A program made the translations under genes and the position numbers. Under the pieces are notes generated by a model. That model ran no database searches, had not been told where the DNA came from, and worked only from the letters and a program-made list of their open reading frames with translations. DNA of 64,000 bases. Origin: Clostridium beijerinckii. GTDB taxonomy: Bacteria; Bacillota; Clostridia; Clostridiales; Clostridiaceae. Shown piece by piece: positions 24,679 to 33,806 of this stretch. The DNA is taken from positions 4,390,001-4,454,000 of the forward strand of contig NZ_CP073653.1 of NCBI RefSeq assembly GCF_018223745.1, read 5' to 3'. Within the stretch, counting starts at the first letter, position 1, and each line of letters opens with the position of its first letter.

Positions 24679-26112
24679 TTAAACTTCTTCGCCATTAGAT
24701 GAAATTACTTTCTTATACCAATCAAATGATTTCTTCTTCGATCTCTCTAACGTTCCATTTCCTTCATTATCTTTATCCACATATATAAATCCATAACGTT
24801 TCTTCATTTCTCCTGTAGTAAATGAAATACAATCAATACATCCCCACGGAGTGTATCCAAGCAAATCAACACCATCTAATTCAATGGCTTTTTTCATTTC
24901 TTTTATATGTTCTCTTAAATAATCTATTCTATAATTATCATTACATGAACCATCTGCCGCCTTAACATCAATAGCACCAAATCCATTTTCCACTATAAAT
25001 AATGGAAGTTCATATCTTTCATATAATAAATTTAAAGAATATCTTAAACCAACAGGATCAATTTGCCATCCCCAATCTGAGGCTTTTACATGTGGATTCC
25101 TAACACTTGCACTTGATCCTCCATTTACCGAATCCTTATTAACTTCATTAACTCCTGATTTAACTACATCAGACATATAATAACTAAATCCTAAATAATC
25201 TACAGTCCCCTCAGCTAAAATTTTAGCATCTTCTAGTTCCATCTTGATATCATACCCTTTTCTACTCCATTCTTTTAATGCATAAGAAGGATAATGACCT
25301 CTGCAATGTACATCAGCAAACAAATAACGATCATGCATCGATTCAACTTGAAGCATCATATCATCTGGATTGCAGGAGAAAGGATATATAGGAACAAATG
25401 AACACATACATCCAATTTGAAAGTCAGGATTTATTTCGTGCCCTTTCTTAACTACTAATGCACTAGCAACTAATTCATGATGAACAGCCTGATACATTAC
25501 CTCTTCTCTATTTTCACCTTCTTTAAACTGGATCCCTGAACAAGTCCATGCAAATATAGAATTTATAGTATTTTTCTGATTATTAATTTCATTAAAAGTC
25601 ATCCAATACTTAACTTTGTTCTTATAGCGCTCCATTACAGTAGTTGCATAACGTACAAAAAATCCAATAACTTCTCGATTACTCCACCCTCCATACTTCT
25701 TGACCAAATGATAAGGCATTTCAAAGTGACTTAACGTAATAACGGGTTGGATTCCATACTTCAATAATTCATCAAACATATTGTCATAAAATTTCAAACC
25801 TTCTTCATTAGGCTCAAATTCATCACCTTTAGGGAAAATCCTCGTCCACGCAATACTTGTTCTAAAGCATTTAAAACCGATTTCTGCAAAGAGTGCAATA
25901 TCTTCTTTATAATGTCCATAAAAATCAATAGCTTCATGGTTAGGATAATTTTCTCCCTTAATCACTCCATCTGTTATCCTTCTTGGTACTCCATGAGCTC
26001 CTGCGGTCATTACATCTGCAACACTGGGACCTTTCCCTCCTTTATTCCAACCACCTTCAACTTGATGAGCTGCAACAGCACCACCCCATAAAAAATCTTT
26101 ACCAAAAGCCAT
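24679..26112 (-). CDS. 6-phospho-beta-glucosidase, glycoside hydrolase family 1
   Basis: 477 residues, the full GH1 length. The opening FGKDFLWGGAVAAHQVEGGW and FKCFRTSIAWTRIFPKGDE are GH1 hallmarks. The acid/base Glu175 lies in WMTFNEINNQ and the nucleophile Glu375 in LFIVENGFGA. The C-terminal LLGYTPWGCIDCISFTTGEM with a basic YGFIYVDKDN fits phosphate-binding members (BglA/AscB type), which hydrolyse 6-phospho-beta-glucosides delivered by a PTS. No PTS or antiterminator gene is nearby, so uptake must be encoded elsewhere. AAGGAGGAAG precedes the ATG. Confidence 0.9.
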   Translation of the reverse strand: MAFGKDFLWGGAVAAHQVEGGWNKGGKGPSVADVMTAGAHGVPRRITDGVIKGENYPNHEAIDFYGHYKEDIALFAEIGFKCFRTSIAWTRIFPKGDEFEPNEEGLKFYDNMFDELLKYGIQPVITLSHFEMPYHLVKKYGGWSNREVIGFFVRYATTVMERYKNKVKYWMTFNEINNQKNTINSIFAWTCSGIQFKEGENREEVMYQAVHHELVASALVVKKGHEINPDFQIGCMCSFVPIYPFSCNPDDMMLQVESMHDRYLFADVHCRGHYPSYALKEWSRKGYDIKMELEDAKILAEGTVDYLGFSYYMSDVVKSGVNEVNKDSVNGGSSASVRNPHVKASDWGWQIDPVGLRYSLNLLYERYELPLFIVENGFGAIDVKAADGSCNDNYRIDYLREHIKEMKKAIELDGVDLLGYTPWGCIDCISFTTGEMKKRYGFIYVDKDNEGNGTLERSKKKSFDWYKKVISSNGEEV

Positions 26113-26480
26113 AAAACTTCCTCCTTACATTTTATTTTTTTATATAACCATAGCGTAATCAAATTTCTACACTCTAATTTTATTTTAATATTTAATTTAC
26201 TTCAATTCTAAATATAGATTTATTATTACAATACTTATACGAGAAATAAAATTAATGATTATAAAAAGCTTAAAAATACTTCTTATATAATACATATTTT
26301 AATTTCTCGAAAAATCCCAAATAAATTCCCTATTTAATTACAAAAATTCATTAAAATATTATGCTAAAATTCTTTCGAAATTAGCCATAAACATCGCACT
26401 TTTTACTAGATATTATAATCACATTATATAATAAGGATAACCTAAAATTATATACATATGTACTAATTAAGATAAAAAAT

Positions 26481-26525
26481 ATACCCTAAACGGCACAGTC
26501 TTTTAGACATTACCTTTTAGGGTAT
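26481..26525 (-). terminator. Terminator upstream of the 6-phospho-beta-glucosidase gene
   Basis: ATACCCTAAA pairs with TTTAGGGTAT and the - strand continues as ATTTTTTA. It terminates transcription arriving from the CAP-protein gene. The 370 bases between it and the glucosidase start are AT-rich and otherwise featureless. Confidence 0.75.
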
Positions 26526-26600
26526 ATTCTCCTCATTTCAATTCCATTGATTATGTATAATTAAATTAAGCTCTATGATTAAACCAAATATCAAAAACTA

Positions 26601-26640
26601 GAAATAAAGGACTTTCATAAAAATAATTGTCCTTTATTTC
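26601..26640. terminator. Hairpin just after the CAP-protein gene
   Basis: GAAATAAAGGAC pairs with GTCCTTTATTTC over 12 bp around a 16-base loop, 30 bases beyond the stop at 26670. The - strand continues as TAGTTTTTG, so it probably gives a first termination point ahead of the one at 26481-26525. Confidence 0.6.
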
Positions 26641-26669
26641 GATAAGCCACATGTAATTATTATGGCTTA

Positions 26670-27704
26670 CTAGTTTGAGAATTCTTGTGTTCCCATGTAT
26701 TTACCATTTCCATAAAGAACTCCTACACCAACTTTAGTATATGAAGAATTCATCATGTTTGCTCTATGACCTGGTGAGTTCCACCATTGAGTAAATAATT
26801 CAACAGCATCATATGTGTTGTATGCTATATTTTCACCTGTTGTAGTGTATCTATAGCCTACTGCTTGCAACCAATTTGTCCACTTTGTTCCATCTGGATT
26901 TGTATGGTCGAAGAAATTATTTTGGATCATATCATTACTCTTATATCTAGCTACTTGTAATAAAGTATTATCTAATGTTAACGGTTTTAAACCCGCTTCT
27001 GTTCTTTTTGCATTCATTAATTCAAGAATCTTTTGTTCAGCAGCAGCTTGTACAGTTACAGAATAATTAGCTGGTAACTTAGGTAACCCCTGAACATCTA
27101 GCGAGCTTGTACTTGTAGAAGTATTTGTTGTACTTCCTGAATTTGTTGTATTTCCAGTTGTTGTTGTGCCAGTACTATTTGTATTTCCTGTTGTAGGTTT
27201 TGTAGTTACAGTACCAGTCGTACTTCCTGTTGCGGGTTTAGTTGTTGTTACAGTTCCAGTTGTACCTCCTGTTGTACTTGTCGTATTTGAAGGTTTTACT
27301 GTAGATGTTTTATTATTATCTTGTACTACGTTATTTCCAGAATCGAATACCTTATCACTTGATGGAGCTTTAGTCCCTATAACTTGTCCACTTTGAGAAG
27401 TTGTATATATTCTATTGTTTATTAAAACCTTTCCAATCTCCATTATACCATTCTGATTTAGGCAATAAGTCTCACCATTAACTTTAATAACACCAGTTTG
27501 CATTGCTCCACTATTATCAAAGTATGACCATTGACCATTGTTATTAACCCAACCAGTTTGTAATCCTCCATTAGAGAATACATTGTAATAATTGTTAAAC
27601 ATTGAATTAGTAGTCGCTGCAGATACTCCTAATGGTGCAATACTAGTCATTGTTGTAGCAGCAATAACAGCCGTCACTATCTTTCTTAAAAAAGCTTTCT
27701 TCAT
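26670..27704 (-). CDS. Secreted CAP/SCP-domain protein with cell-wall-binding repeats
   Basis: 344 residues. The signal peptide is at 1-29 (ending APLGVSAAT). Three CW-binding repeats follow at 40-115 (LQTGWVNNNGQWSYFDNSGA, MQTGVIKVNGETYCLNQNG, KVLINNRIYTTSQSGQV). A low-complexity Thr/Gly/Ser linker at about 130-200 is followed by the CAP domain at about 217-344: ILELMNAKRTEAGLKPLTLD, FDHTNPDGTKWTNW, TTGENIAYN, WWNSPGHRANMMNSSYTKVG and YMGTQEFS. It belongs to the YkwD type found in spore formers. The protein is exported and held on the wall; the biochemical role of bacterial CAP domains is unclear. An unusually long leader precedes it. Confidence 0.9.
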   Translation of the reverse strand: MKKAFLRKIVTAVIAATTMTSIAPLGVSAATTNSMFNNYYNVFSNGGLQTGWVNNNGQWSYFDNSGAMQTGVIKVNGETYCLNQNGIMEIGKVLINNRIYTTSQSGQVIGTKAPSSDKVFDSGNNVVQDNNKTSTVKPSNTTSTTGGTTGTVTTTKPATGSTTGTVTTKPTTGNTNSTGTTTTGNTTNSGSTTNTSTSTSSLDVQGLPKLPANYSVTVQAAAEQKILELMNAKRTEAGLKPLTLDNTLLQVARYKSNDMIQNNFFDHTNPDGTKWTNWLQAVGYRYTTTGENIAYNTYDAVELFTQWWNSPGHRANMMNSSYTKVGVGVLYGNGKYMGTQEFSN

Positions 27705-27975
27705 TAGTTTTTCTCCTTTGTTTTTTTATTTGTCTTCTGAATTTTTAAAGTAAACATTTTCTTTATTAATTGCTTCACTTGTTTACTCTTTCAACGAAGT
27801 CCATGCCTTAATACTATCATCTTTTCGACATTATTCAACATGTTTTCCCTTAGAGATTCTCTTTAAAAAGAAAATAGCTGTAACTTCCTCTGTTTTACTT
27901 ATTTTTACTCTACCGTCCGCCCTTATATGCTCTAAACCTTGACTCTACAAAGGACTACCCCCTATATATTTTTTC
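27705..27975 (-). ncRNA. Long structured 5' leader or separate structured RNA before the CAP-protein gene
   Basis: The ~270 bases between the predicted promoter and the start codon are richer in G and C than other intergenic DNA here, with purine-rich blocks. The distal GTAGTCC (about 27948-27954) can pair with GGACTTC near 27800, closing a domain of roughly 150 bases. Inside it are an AGAG/CTCT hairpin and a TAATGT/GTATTA hairpin. No open frame is present. I cannot assign it to a known riboswitch by eye; c-di-GMP, c-di-AMP and raiA-type motifs should be tested with covariance models. Confidence 0.4.
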
Positions 27976-27983
27976 GAAATATC

Positions 27984-28012
27984 ATAATATTATTAAAAAC
28001 ATTGTTAATCAA
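27984..28012 (-). promoter_or_regulatory. Sigma-A-type promoter of the CAP-protein gene
   Basis: On the - strand, TTGATT (28007-28012) and TATTAT (27984-27989) are 17 bases apart. Transcription would start near 27976, giving a leader of about 270 bases. Confidence 0.55.
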
Positions 28013-28094
28013 AAGCCTTGTTTTTTACATTTTATTCATAATTATTATAATAATTTTAACATTATTTATCTATATTTAAATTTTATAGTTTTAC

Positions 28095-28124
28095 AAAAAA
28101 ATATAGGTGGATAATCCACCTATA
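28095..28124 (-). terminator. Terminator of the P-loop kinase gene
   Basis: ATAGGTGG pairs with CCACCTAT around a short loop and the - strand continues as ATTTTTTTG. It lies 108 bases beyond the stop at 28232. Confidence 0.8.
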
Positions 28125-28231
28125 AAATATTAATATAAGAAAGTTAAGTATTAGTTAATGGGGTATCTACACAGTATACATTTTTTTCCCTAAATATATT
28201 CCATGTCATCAAAAATAAATAATATTTATTT

Positions 28232-28732
28232 TTAAATAATTTTCATTATTTTATCTACAGTTTCCAATACAGAAATGTTGCTTGTATCAATCTTTTTAGT
28301 TGACATTTCTTTATATAAATCAAGACGTTCAACACTTCTACTTACGCACTCTTCATCCCTTAACTTTAACTTTACATCTCCTAAAATTCTCTTCTTTAGA
28401 GCATCTTCATCACAAATTAAAGTTATCTTGATAATCTCAAAATTCAAATCATTTAACGGTTCTAATATATCATCAAAAATTTCTTCCATATGTATAACCC
28501 AATTAAAAATAATATATTCTAATGATGAATTAGTAAGAAAGCTTCTCAGTAAATAATTTATATTATTTATAACCATTTTCTTATTTTCCTCATTAACTAC
28601 GAAAGGATTTATCATCCAGCACCAATCCCCATCAAGCCATACTGAATTTTTTAACTTTTTATTTAACTCTCTACAGGTTGCACTTTTTCCAACCCCCATA
28701 GTTCCATTTATTATTATCACTTTTTTCTTCAT
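28232..28732 (-). CDS. Small P-loop nucleotide/shikimate-kinase-like protein
   Basis: 166 residues. Walker A is IIINGTMGVGKSATCRELN at residues 6-24. A DxD-like WLDGDWCWM follows near residues 32-40, and the lid region RILGDVKLKLRDEECVSRSVERLDLY carries several Arg residues. The layout is that of the AAA_33/AAA_18 group of small ATP-dependent kinases. The substrate is unknown; aminoglycoside, nucleoside and shikimate kinases share the fold. AAAGGAGAGAG precedes the ATG. The gene is monocistronic. Confidence 0.75.
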   Translation of the reverse strand: MKKKVIIINGTMGVGKSATCRELNKKLKNSVWLDGDWCWMINPFVVNEENKKMVINNINYLLRSFLTNSSLEYIIFNWVIHMEEIFDDILEPLNDLNFEIIKITLICDEDALKKRILGDVKLKLRDEECVSRSVERLDLYKEMSTKKIDTSNISVLETVDKIMKII

Positions 28733-29098
28733 AGCTCTCTCCTTTTTATAATGTCCAATTCACACGGACTAATATGGTACATCTTTAGAATGACTTCTTT
28801 TATGATCCCATATTTATAATAACACTATCCACTTAATTGTTAAATATACCCTTTTTATCATATATATTCAATAACCATTAGTGCATTGACTATAAAAAAT
28901 TTTTGCTTCTTAATAATAAAACTCAAAAAATATAGTTTCTAATGCAACATTTCATGTTTTTCATATAATATTCCAACATTGCCACATAATATTCTAAACT
29001 ATATGATATAATAATTAATCAAAGTTATTTATTTTACGAAACAAAATATAATTATATCGAAGAACTAAAACAATTATGTTTTTAAAAGGAGCTTAAAA
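28733..29098. other. Non-coding interval between divergent genes
   Basis: Holds divergent promoters for the kinase (-) and the CPBP protein (+). It is AT-rich and I see no gene or strong structure. AAAAGGAG at 29084-29091 is the ribosome-binding site of the CPBP gene. Confidence 0.4.
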
Positions 29099-29902
29099 AT
29101 GAAATACGAAAAAATATTCCTATCAATCACTTTTTTATTAACTTATTTTATAAGTATAATACTTTTACCGAAAGGTTTTATTGGAGCCTTAACTATTATA
29201 ATGGTTATTCCAGCTTTCGCTGCTATAATTTCGATATTAATGGAATCAAGGTCATTAAAAGTATTACTAAATCCCTTTACTTACAAAATCACATTGAAGG
29301 GCTTAATTTTCGCTATTGCATTTCCATTAATTGTGATCTTTCTATGCGGGTCATCTGCATATTTAACTAAACAAGGTGTATTATCAGAAAATATATCGTA
29401 CATATTTCTCGATTCTATAAAGATTACTTTGATCTCTTTAACACTTTTTATAGCTGGATTATTTGAAGAGTATGGTTGGAGAGGTTACCTTTTACCTCGT
29501 CTTTTAAAAAGATATAGTATTAAAAGAACAAATTTTATAATGGGTATCATTTGGTCATTATACTATGTTCCAGCATTCTTTATTCTAAATATGCATTTTG
29601 GTTTACCTAACGCAGTTACATATGTAGTTTTGCAATGTGCAGCTATTTTTGCGTTGAACTATTGCTTTACTTATCTTTATACAATGTCACCAAATGTAAT
29701 TTTACCAAGTATAATGCACATATTATGGAATAATATAAACATAGCCACACTTGGCTACTCTTATAATAATGTTTCTTATGGATTTATTATTGGTAATGTA
29801 AAAATTATTAATGGGGAAGGATTATTAGGGTTAATTTTTTTAAGCATATTTGCAATTTACGCTCACAGAAAATTTTCCAATCATCCGAGTTTAAATATAT
29901 AG
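29099..29902 (+). CDS. CPBP-family intramembrane protease homologue (CAAX-like), motif 2 His absent
   Basis: 267 residues with about eight helices. The EExxxR motif is intact (Glu123, Glu124, Arg128 in LFEEYGWRGYLLPRLLKR), and the third motif holds His207 and Asn211 in IMHILWNN. The second motif, normally a His in IIWxLWHxP, reads IIWSLYYVP, so the expected His is Tyr156. CPBP proteins are glutamic-type intramembrane proteases, and in Firmicutes many are linked to bacteriocin immunity. Loss of this residue may reduce or change activity. There is no bacteriocin gene next to it. Own ribosome-binding site AAAAGGAG. Confidence 0.82.
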   Translation: MKYEKIFLSITFLLTYFISIILLPKGFIGALTIIMVIPAFAAIISILMESRSLKVLLNPFTYKITLKGLIFAIAFPLIVIFLCGSSAYLTKQGVLSENISYIFLDSIKITLISLTLFIAGLFEEYGWRGYLLPRLLKRYSIKRTNFIMGIIWSLYYVPAFFILNMHFGLPNAVTYVVLQCAAIFALNYCFTYLYTMSPNVILPSIMHILWNNINIATLGYSYNNVSYGFIIGNVKIINGEGLLGLIFLSIFAIYAHRKFSNHPSLNI

Positions 29903-30050
29903 CTATCTAAAATTAGCTTAATCATAGCATGTCACTCAAAAAGCAGTATAACTCCATACTCTATAATATCATTATAGACTATAGCATATATGGTTGTGTT
30001 CTTTAAAACTCTGACCTAATATCTCTAGTCTTAAATCTAGTTTTCTTAAA

Positions 30051-30100
30051 GAATTAAAGATAGGTCGAGCAACGCTCTACCTATCTTTAATTCTGTTTTT
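30051..30100 (+). terminator. Strong terminator downstream of the CPBP gene
   Basis: An 18-base arm (AATTAAAGATAGGTCGAG) pairs with its complement around a CAACG loop with one mismatch, and CTGTTTTTC follows. It lies 150 bases beyond the CPBP stop; the stretch between holds no gene. Confidence 0.85.
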
Positions 30101-30287
30101 CAGATTATTATGTTTGAATTGTTTTGCTTATGTCTACATTATCATATTATAACAAAATAATCCATATTTTCTTATGCATTTGTAAAATCTCACAAAAATA
30201 ATGAACTATCAACAATTTTAATGTAAAAGTCGCTACTAGAGCTTCTTTAAATAAGACAAGCTAACTCAACCCGTTATATCACTTAAA

Positions 30288-31523
30288 CTAATTAAATGCC
30301 TTTAAAACTAAAGTTGCATTGTGTCCCCCAAAACCGAAGGAATTACTCAAAGCATAAGTAAATTCCAGATTCTTTCCTTCATTAGGTACATAGTTTAAAT
30401 CACAATCAGGATCTTGATTTTTGTAATTTATTGTTGGAGGGATAAATCCTTCTCTTAGAGCACATGCTGTTATAATCGCCTCTATAGCACCTGAAGCTCC
30501 TAACAGATGACCCGTCATTGATTTTGTTGAGCTTATAGCAAGTTCATACGCATGTTTCCCAAAAACAGATTTTACAGCCATAGTTTCATTTTTGTCATTT
30601 GCTTTTGTTGATGTTCCATGAGCGTTTATATATCCTATATCGGAAGGTGTAATCTTTGCGTCTCCAAGCGCAATTTTCATACATCTTGCAGCCCCCTCCC
30701 CTCCTTCAGCCGGAGCAGTTATATGGAACGCATCATTAGTGCACCCATATCCAACTATTTCGGCAATTATATTAGCTCCTCTATTTAAAGCATGCTCATA
30801 TTCTTCAAGTATAAGAACACCCGAACCTTCTCCAAGTACAAATCCATTTCTTTCTGAATCAAACGGCCTAGATGCAGTAGCCGGATCATGATTTGTTGTC
30901 ATAGCTTTAATTGCACAAAAACCCGCTAAAGTTAGTTTCGTTACACAAGCCTCTGCTCCACCAGCAATCATTATATCTGCATCATTTCTTTGAATTACTT
31001 TAAATGCGTTCCCAACTGCATTTGTTGAAGTTGCACACGCTGTAACAGTACATTCATTATAACCTTTAGCTCCAAATTTTATAGCAACAAGTCCTGAAGC
31101 CATATTAGCTATCATCATTGGTACTAAAAACGGACTTACTCTTCTAGGACCTCTTTCTTTCAATTCATCATACTGACTTTCTAAAGTCCCAATTCCTCCT
31201 ATGCCGCTACCAATTATTACTCCCATACGTTCTTTATTTATTTTTTCCAAATTAAGTGCCGAATCTTCCATAGCCATTTGAGCTGATGCTAGAGCAAATT
31301 GTGCAAATCTATCCATTCTTTTAACTTCTTTTTTATCAATAAAGCTACTTGGATCAAAATCTTTTACTTGAGATGCAACTTTGGTAGGTAAATCAGAAAC
31401 ATCTATTCCCTCAATCATACTAATTCCAGACTTTCCATCCTTTATTGAGTCCCAAAGCTTATCTGCTCCAATTCCAAGTGATGTAACTGCTCCAATCCCT
31501 GTAATAACTACTCTTCTACTCAT
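30288..31523 (-). CDS. fabF: 3-oxoacyl-ACP synthase II
   Basis: 411 residues from ATG 31523, which has AGGAGG 6 bases upstream. An in-frame start at 31550 would add nine residues ahead of the conserved MSRRVVITGIGAVTSLG. The catalytic Cys163 is in TVTACATSTNAVGNA, and the two His are in YINAHGTSTKANDKNE and STKSMTGHLLGASGA, matching E. coli FabF. It condenses malonyl-ACP with acyl-ACP in fatty-acid elongation and temperature adaptation. It is not next to other fab genes, so it may be a second copy or the only dispersed one. Confidence 0.94.
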   Translation of the reverse strand: MSRRVVITGIGAVTSLGIGADKLWDSIKDGKSGISMIEGIDVSDLPTKVASQVKDFDPSSFIDKKEVKRMDRFAQFALASAQMAMEDSALNLEKINKERMGVIIGSGIGGIGTLESQYDELKERGPRRVSPFLVPMMIANMASGLVAIKFGAKGYNECTVTACATSTNAVGNAFKVIQRNDADIMIAGGAEACVTKLTLAGFCAIKAMTTNHDPATASRPFDSERNGFVLGEGSGVLILEEYEHALNRGANIIAEIVGYGCTNDAFHITAPAEGGEGAARCMKIALGDAKITPSDIGYINAHGTSTKANDKNETMAVKSVFGKHAYELAISSTKSMTGHLLGASGAIEAIITACALREGFIPPTINYKNQDPDCDLNYVPNEGKNLEFTYALSNSFGFGGHNATLVLKAFN

Positions 31524-31826
31524 ACTAAACCTCCTACTTTCCGTAACCAATACAGTATAATTCTTTCTAATTTACAAAGTATTTACTTTATAACTTTTAA
31601 TCGATATAATAAATCTAAACAATTTAAAATCATCTTTCAATATGATTTTATATGTAAATTGTTAATTAAAATGAACAGATATTGCTTTTTTAATGTCCGA
31701 TATATTTCCAAAATGAATAAATTGATATATTTAATTTTGTTCAGCATCAAATATATTACATAAAATTATTGCCTTATTATTTTTCATTTATCTCAATAAC
31801 TATTTTTTAGAAAAGGTGTTTAAAAT
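31524..31826. other. Non-coding interval between divergent fabF and the AraC gene
   Basis: AT-rich region with the promoters of both genes. I looked for a FapR/FabT-type palindrome upstream of fabF and saw no clear one. Confidence 0.35.
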
Positions 31827-32720
31827 ATGAAAGACTTAAAAGAAACTATTATTGAAACTGTAGATTATATTGAAGATAACCTCTATAATAAGATTTCTTT
31901 GGCTGACATCTCACTACATACAGGAATATCAAAATATTATCTACACAGAATCTTTAAATCTTTAACCGGCGAATCTATTATGGAATATGTTCAAGGTCGA
32001 AAATTAACATCTAGCCTTAACGAATTAATTAATACAACTATGCGAATTATAGATATTGCTCTTGAGTACGGTTTTGATTATGAACAATCATATATTAGAG
32101 CATTTAAAAAATGTTTTGGACATACGCCTCTTAAAATTAGATCCGATAAGATTTCTTTGAGTTTAATACTTAAAGAAAAAATTAATTGCAATGATATCTT
32201 ATCCATAGGTAATTCTATTACATATAATCCTCAATTTGTCTTTAAACAAAAATTCAATTTGATTGGGATAAAGCATAAGATATTAAGCAAATCTGGTGAT
32301 AAAAGCGCAAATTCATATGGTCGAGATTTCTTCTATAATCATAAGCATAAAATTAATAATTTGATAAACCCACATGAATACTTTGGTTTTACAGATTGGG
32401 GTAGTGATGACTTCATATATTACATTCCAAGTGTCCAAGTTTCTGATATAGATACTATACCTGAAGGAATGATTAGTATTTCTATACCAGCTCATAAATA
32501 TGTAGTGTTCCGTTTTGTTGGTTTCTTTCGCCCTGACGATCTTAACGGAAGACATTTAGGCCGTTTATTAGTCCAGTTATATAGAAAATGGATTTTTAAG
32601 TCCGGCTATAAATTTGCTGCCACCTTCAGGTTCGAATATATAGACAATTCAAGGTCCAAAGACAATTACTGTGAGCTATATGTATATCAGCCAATAGAAG
32701 ATCTAAAAAGAGAAAACTAG
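31827..32720 (+). CDS. AraC-family regulator with GyrI-like effector domain
   Basis: 297 residues. The N-terminal double HTH (residues 8-108: YIEDNLYNKISLADISLHTG, ISKYYLHRIFKSLTG, then IIDIALEYGFDYEQSYIRAFKKCFGHTP) is a full AraC DNA-binding domain. A GyrI/AraC_E_bind ligand domain fills 130-290 (FKQKFNLIGIKHKI, FGFTDWGSDDFIYYIP, AHKYVVFRFVGFFRPDD, FRFEYIDN). This is the Rob/BmrR-like layout that senses lipophilic compounds. It is separated from the membrane protein downstream by a hairpin that overlaps its own stop, but the two genes are only 110 bases apart, and the regulator may control it. Confidence 0.88.
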   Translation: MKDLKETIIETVDYIEDNLYNKISLADISLHTGISKYYLHRIFKSLTGESIMEYVQGRKLTSSLNELINTTMRIIDIALEYGFDYEQSYIRAFKKCFGHTPLKIRSDKISLSLILKEKINCNDILSIGNSITYNPQFVFKQKFNLIGIKHKILSKSGDKSANSYGRDFFYNHKHKINNLINPHEYFGFTDWGSDDFIYYIPSVQVSDIDTIPEGMISISIPAHKYVVFRFVGFFRPDDLNGRHLGRLLVQLYRKWIFKSGYKFAATFRFEYIDNSRSKDNYCELYVYQPIEDLKREN

Positions 32721-32766
32721 ACTCGTATTTACTAATTTAAATTAATAAATACGAGTCTAGTTTTCT
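32711..32766 (+). terminator. 21-bp stem overlapping the AraC stop codon
   Basis: AGAAAACTAGACTCGTATTTA pairs perfectly over 21 bases with TAAATACGAGTCTAGTTTTCT around a 14-base loop. The gene's last codons and TAG stop lie inside the 5' arm. The U-rich end of the 3' arm (GTTTTCTTAG) supports terminator function. Confidence 0.8.
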
Positions 32767-32829
32767 TAGCTTCTGAATATCATATATTAACAATGTAATT
32801 AACTTTTATAATTATAGGGGAGCAATTTT

Positions 32830-33471
32830 ATGGTATTATTTTTGTTATTAGTTTGTGGATTTTGTTGGTCGATTGTTTATGTAAAATTAATTCATTTAGG
32901 TTTTAGATATAAAGCTTGCGGAATTCCATTTATTGCATTAGCTCTTAATTTTGCTTGGGAAAGTGTCAATTCTTATTTCGATTTAAAAGATAATATATTA
33001 AATATTACAACTTATATCACTTTAATTTGGCTATGCTTAGACATTTTAGTCATCTTAACTTACCTATTATATGGGAAGCGCTATTTCCCAAAACATACAA
33101 ATAAAGAATACTTCTGGCCATGGACTTTGATTATATTTATAATGTCTTTTGTTATCCAATATTTCTTTATCATAGAATTTGGTGATTTAGCTAAATTCTA
33201 TTCCGCTTTTATCCAAAACCTCATAATGTCTATATCATTCATAATAATGCTTGTCGGTAGACCCGATATAAAGGGACAAAGTTTAACTATAGCTATTAAT
33301 AAATGTATTGGTACCTTAGCAGCTACAATCTCATCTAGCATTATTTTGCATAGTGGATTAATCATTACTTTAGGAATTTTCTGTTTTATATTTGATACTG
33401 CATATATATACTTTTTAAGTCATATAAAACGATTGCATTCTGATTTTCTTAAATCATCCACAAAAATATAA
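32830..33471 (+). CDS. Seven-helix membrane protein resembling Pyr4/PaxB-type transmembrane terpene cyclases
   Basis: 213 residues and about seven helices. Three blocks match what I know of the Pyr4/PaxB family: PFIALALNFAWESVNSYFDL with Glu44, the WLCLDILVILTYLLYG block with Asp71, and QNLIMSISFIIMLVGRPDIK with GQSLTIAINKCIGTLAATI. Fungal Pyr4 uses an acidic pair to cyclise epoxy-terpenoids. Bacterial homologues exist but are mostly uncharacterised. No prenyltransferase or epoxidase gene is next to it. GGGGAG precedes the ATG and a terminator follows. The assignment is from remembered motifs and needs a profile search. Confidence 0.55.
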   Translation: MVLFLLLVCGFCWSIVYVKLIHLGFRYKACGIPFIALALNFAWESVNSYFDLKDNILNITTYITLIWLCLDILVILTYLLYGKRYFPKHTNKEYFWPWTLIIFIMSFVIQYFFIIEFGDLAKFYSAFIQNLIMSISFIIMLVGRPDIKGQSLTIAINKCIGTLAATISSSIILHSGLIITLGIFCFIFDTAYIYFLSHIKRLHSDFLKSSTKI

Positions 33472-33477
33472 TTCAAT

Positions 33478-33515
33478 AAAAGATAAAGCACCATTAGCGG
33501 TGTCTTTATCTTTCA
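33478..33515. terminator. Terminator of the membrane-protein gene
   Basis: AAAGATAAAGCACC pairs with GGTGTCTTTATCTTT (one mismatch) around ATTAGC, a few bases beyond the stop at 33471. Confidence 0.8.
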
Positions 33516-33759
33516 TTCAATATATCCAAACGATTCGAACACATTATATTTATCCAATTTATTTCTTGAAACTCTTTCACAAATTTAACCATTTCCTATT
33601 CACTGCTGAATAAAAATCATCTTGAATTCTTAATTTAACCTTAAATAAATTTATAGCTTTAATTCTTTGAAAACAAGATGATATGCAGCTCTGGTTACGA
33701 ATATTTTTATACCTATTCCTTATTGAACGTATGTAAGAAAAATTTAGCAAACAAATAAA

Positions 33760-33803
33760 AAAACAGCACTCAGATATGTAGAAATATCTAAAAGCACTGT
33801 TTT
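33760..33803 (-). terminator. Terminator of the CNNM/CorC gene
   Basis: AAAACAGTGCTTTTAGATAT on the - strand folds on ATATCTGAGTGCTGTTTT and TTTATTT follows. It abuts the stop at 33807. Confidence 0.85.
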
Positions 33804-33806
33804 AAA

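Noticed and set aside
27705..27975. Known c-di-GMP or c-di-AMP riboswitch
   Set aside because: I could not find the conserved blocks of either class by eye; left as an unassigned structured leader.
29099..29902. Bacteriocin immunity locus
   Set aside because: No precursor peptide or exporter gene adjoins the CPBP gene; motif 2 is also incomplete.
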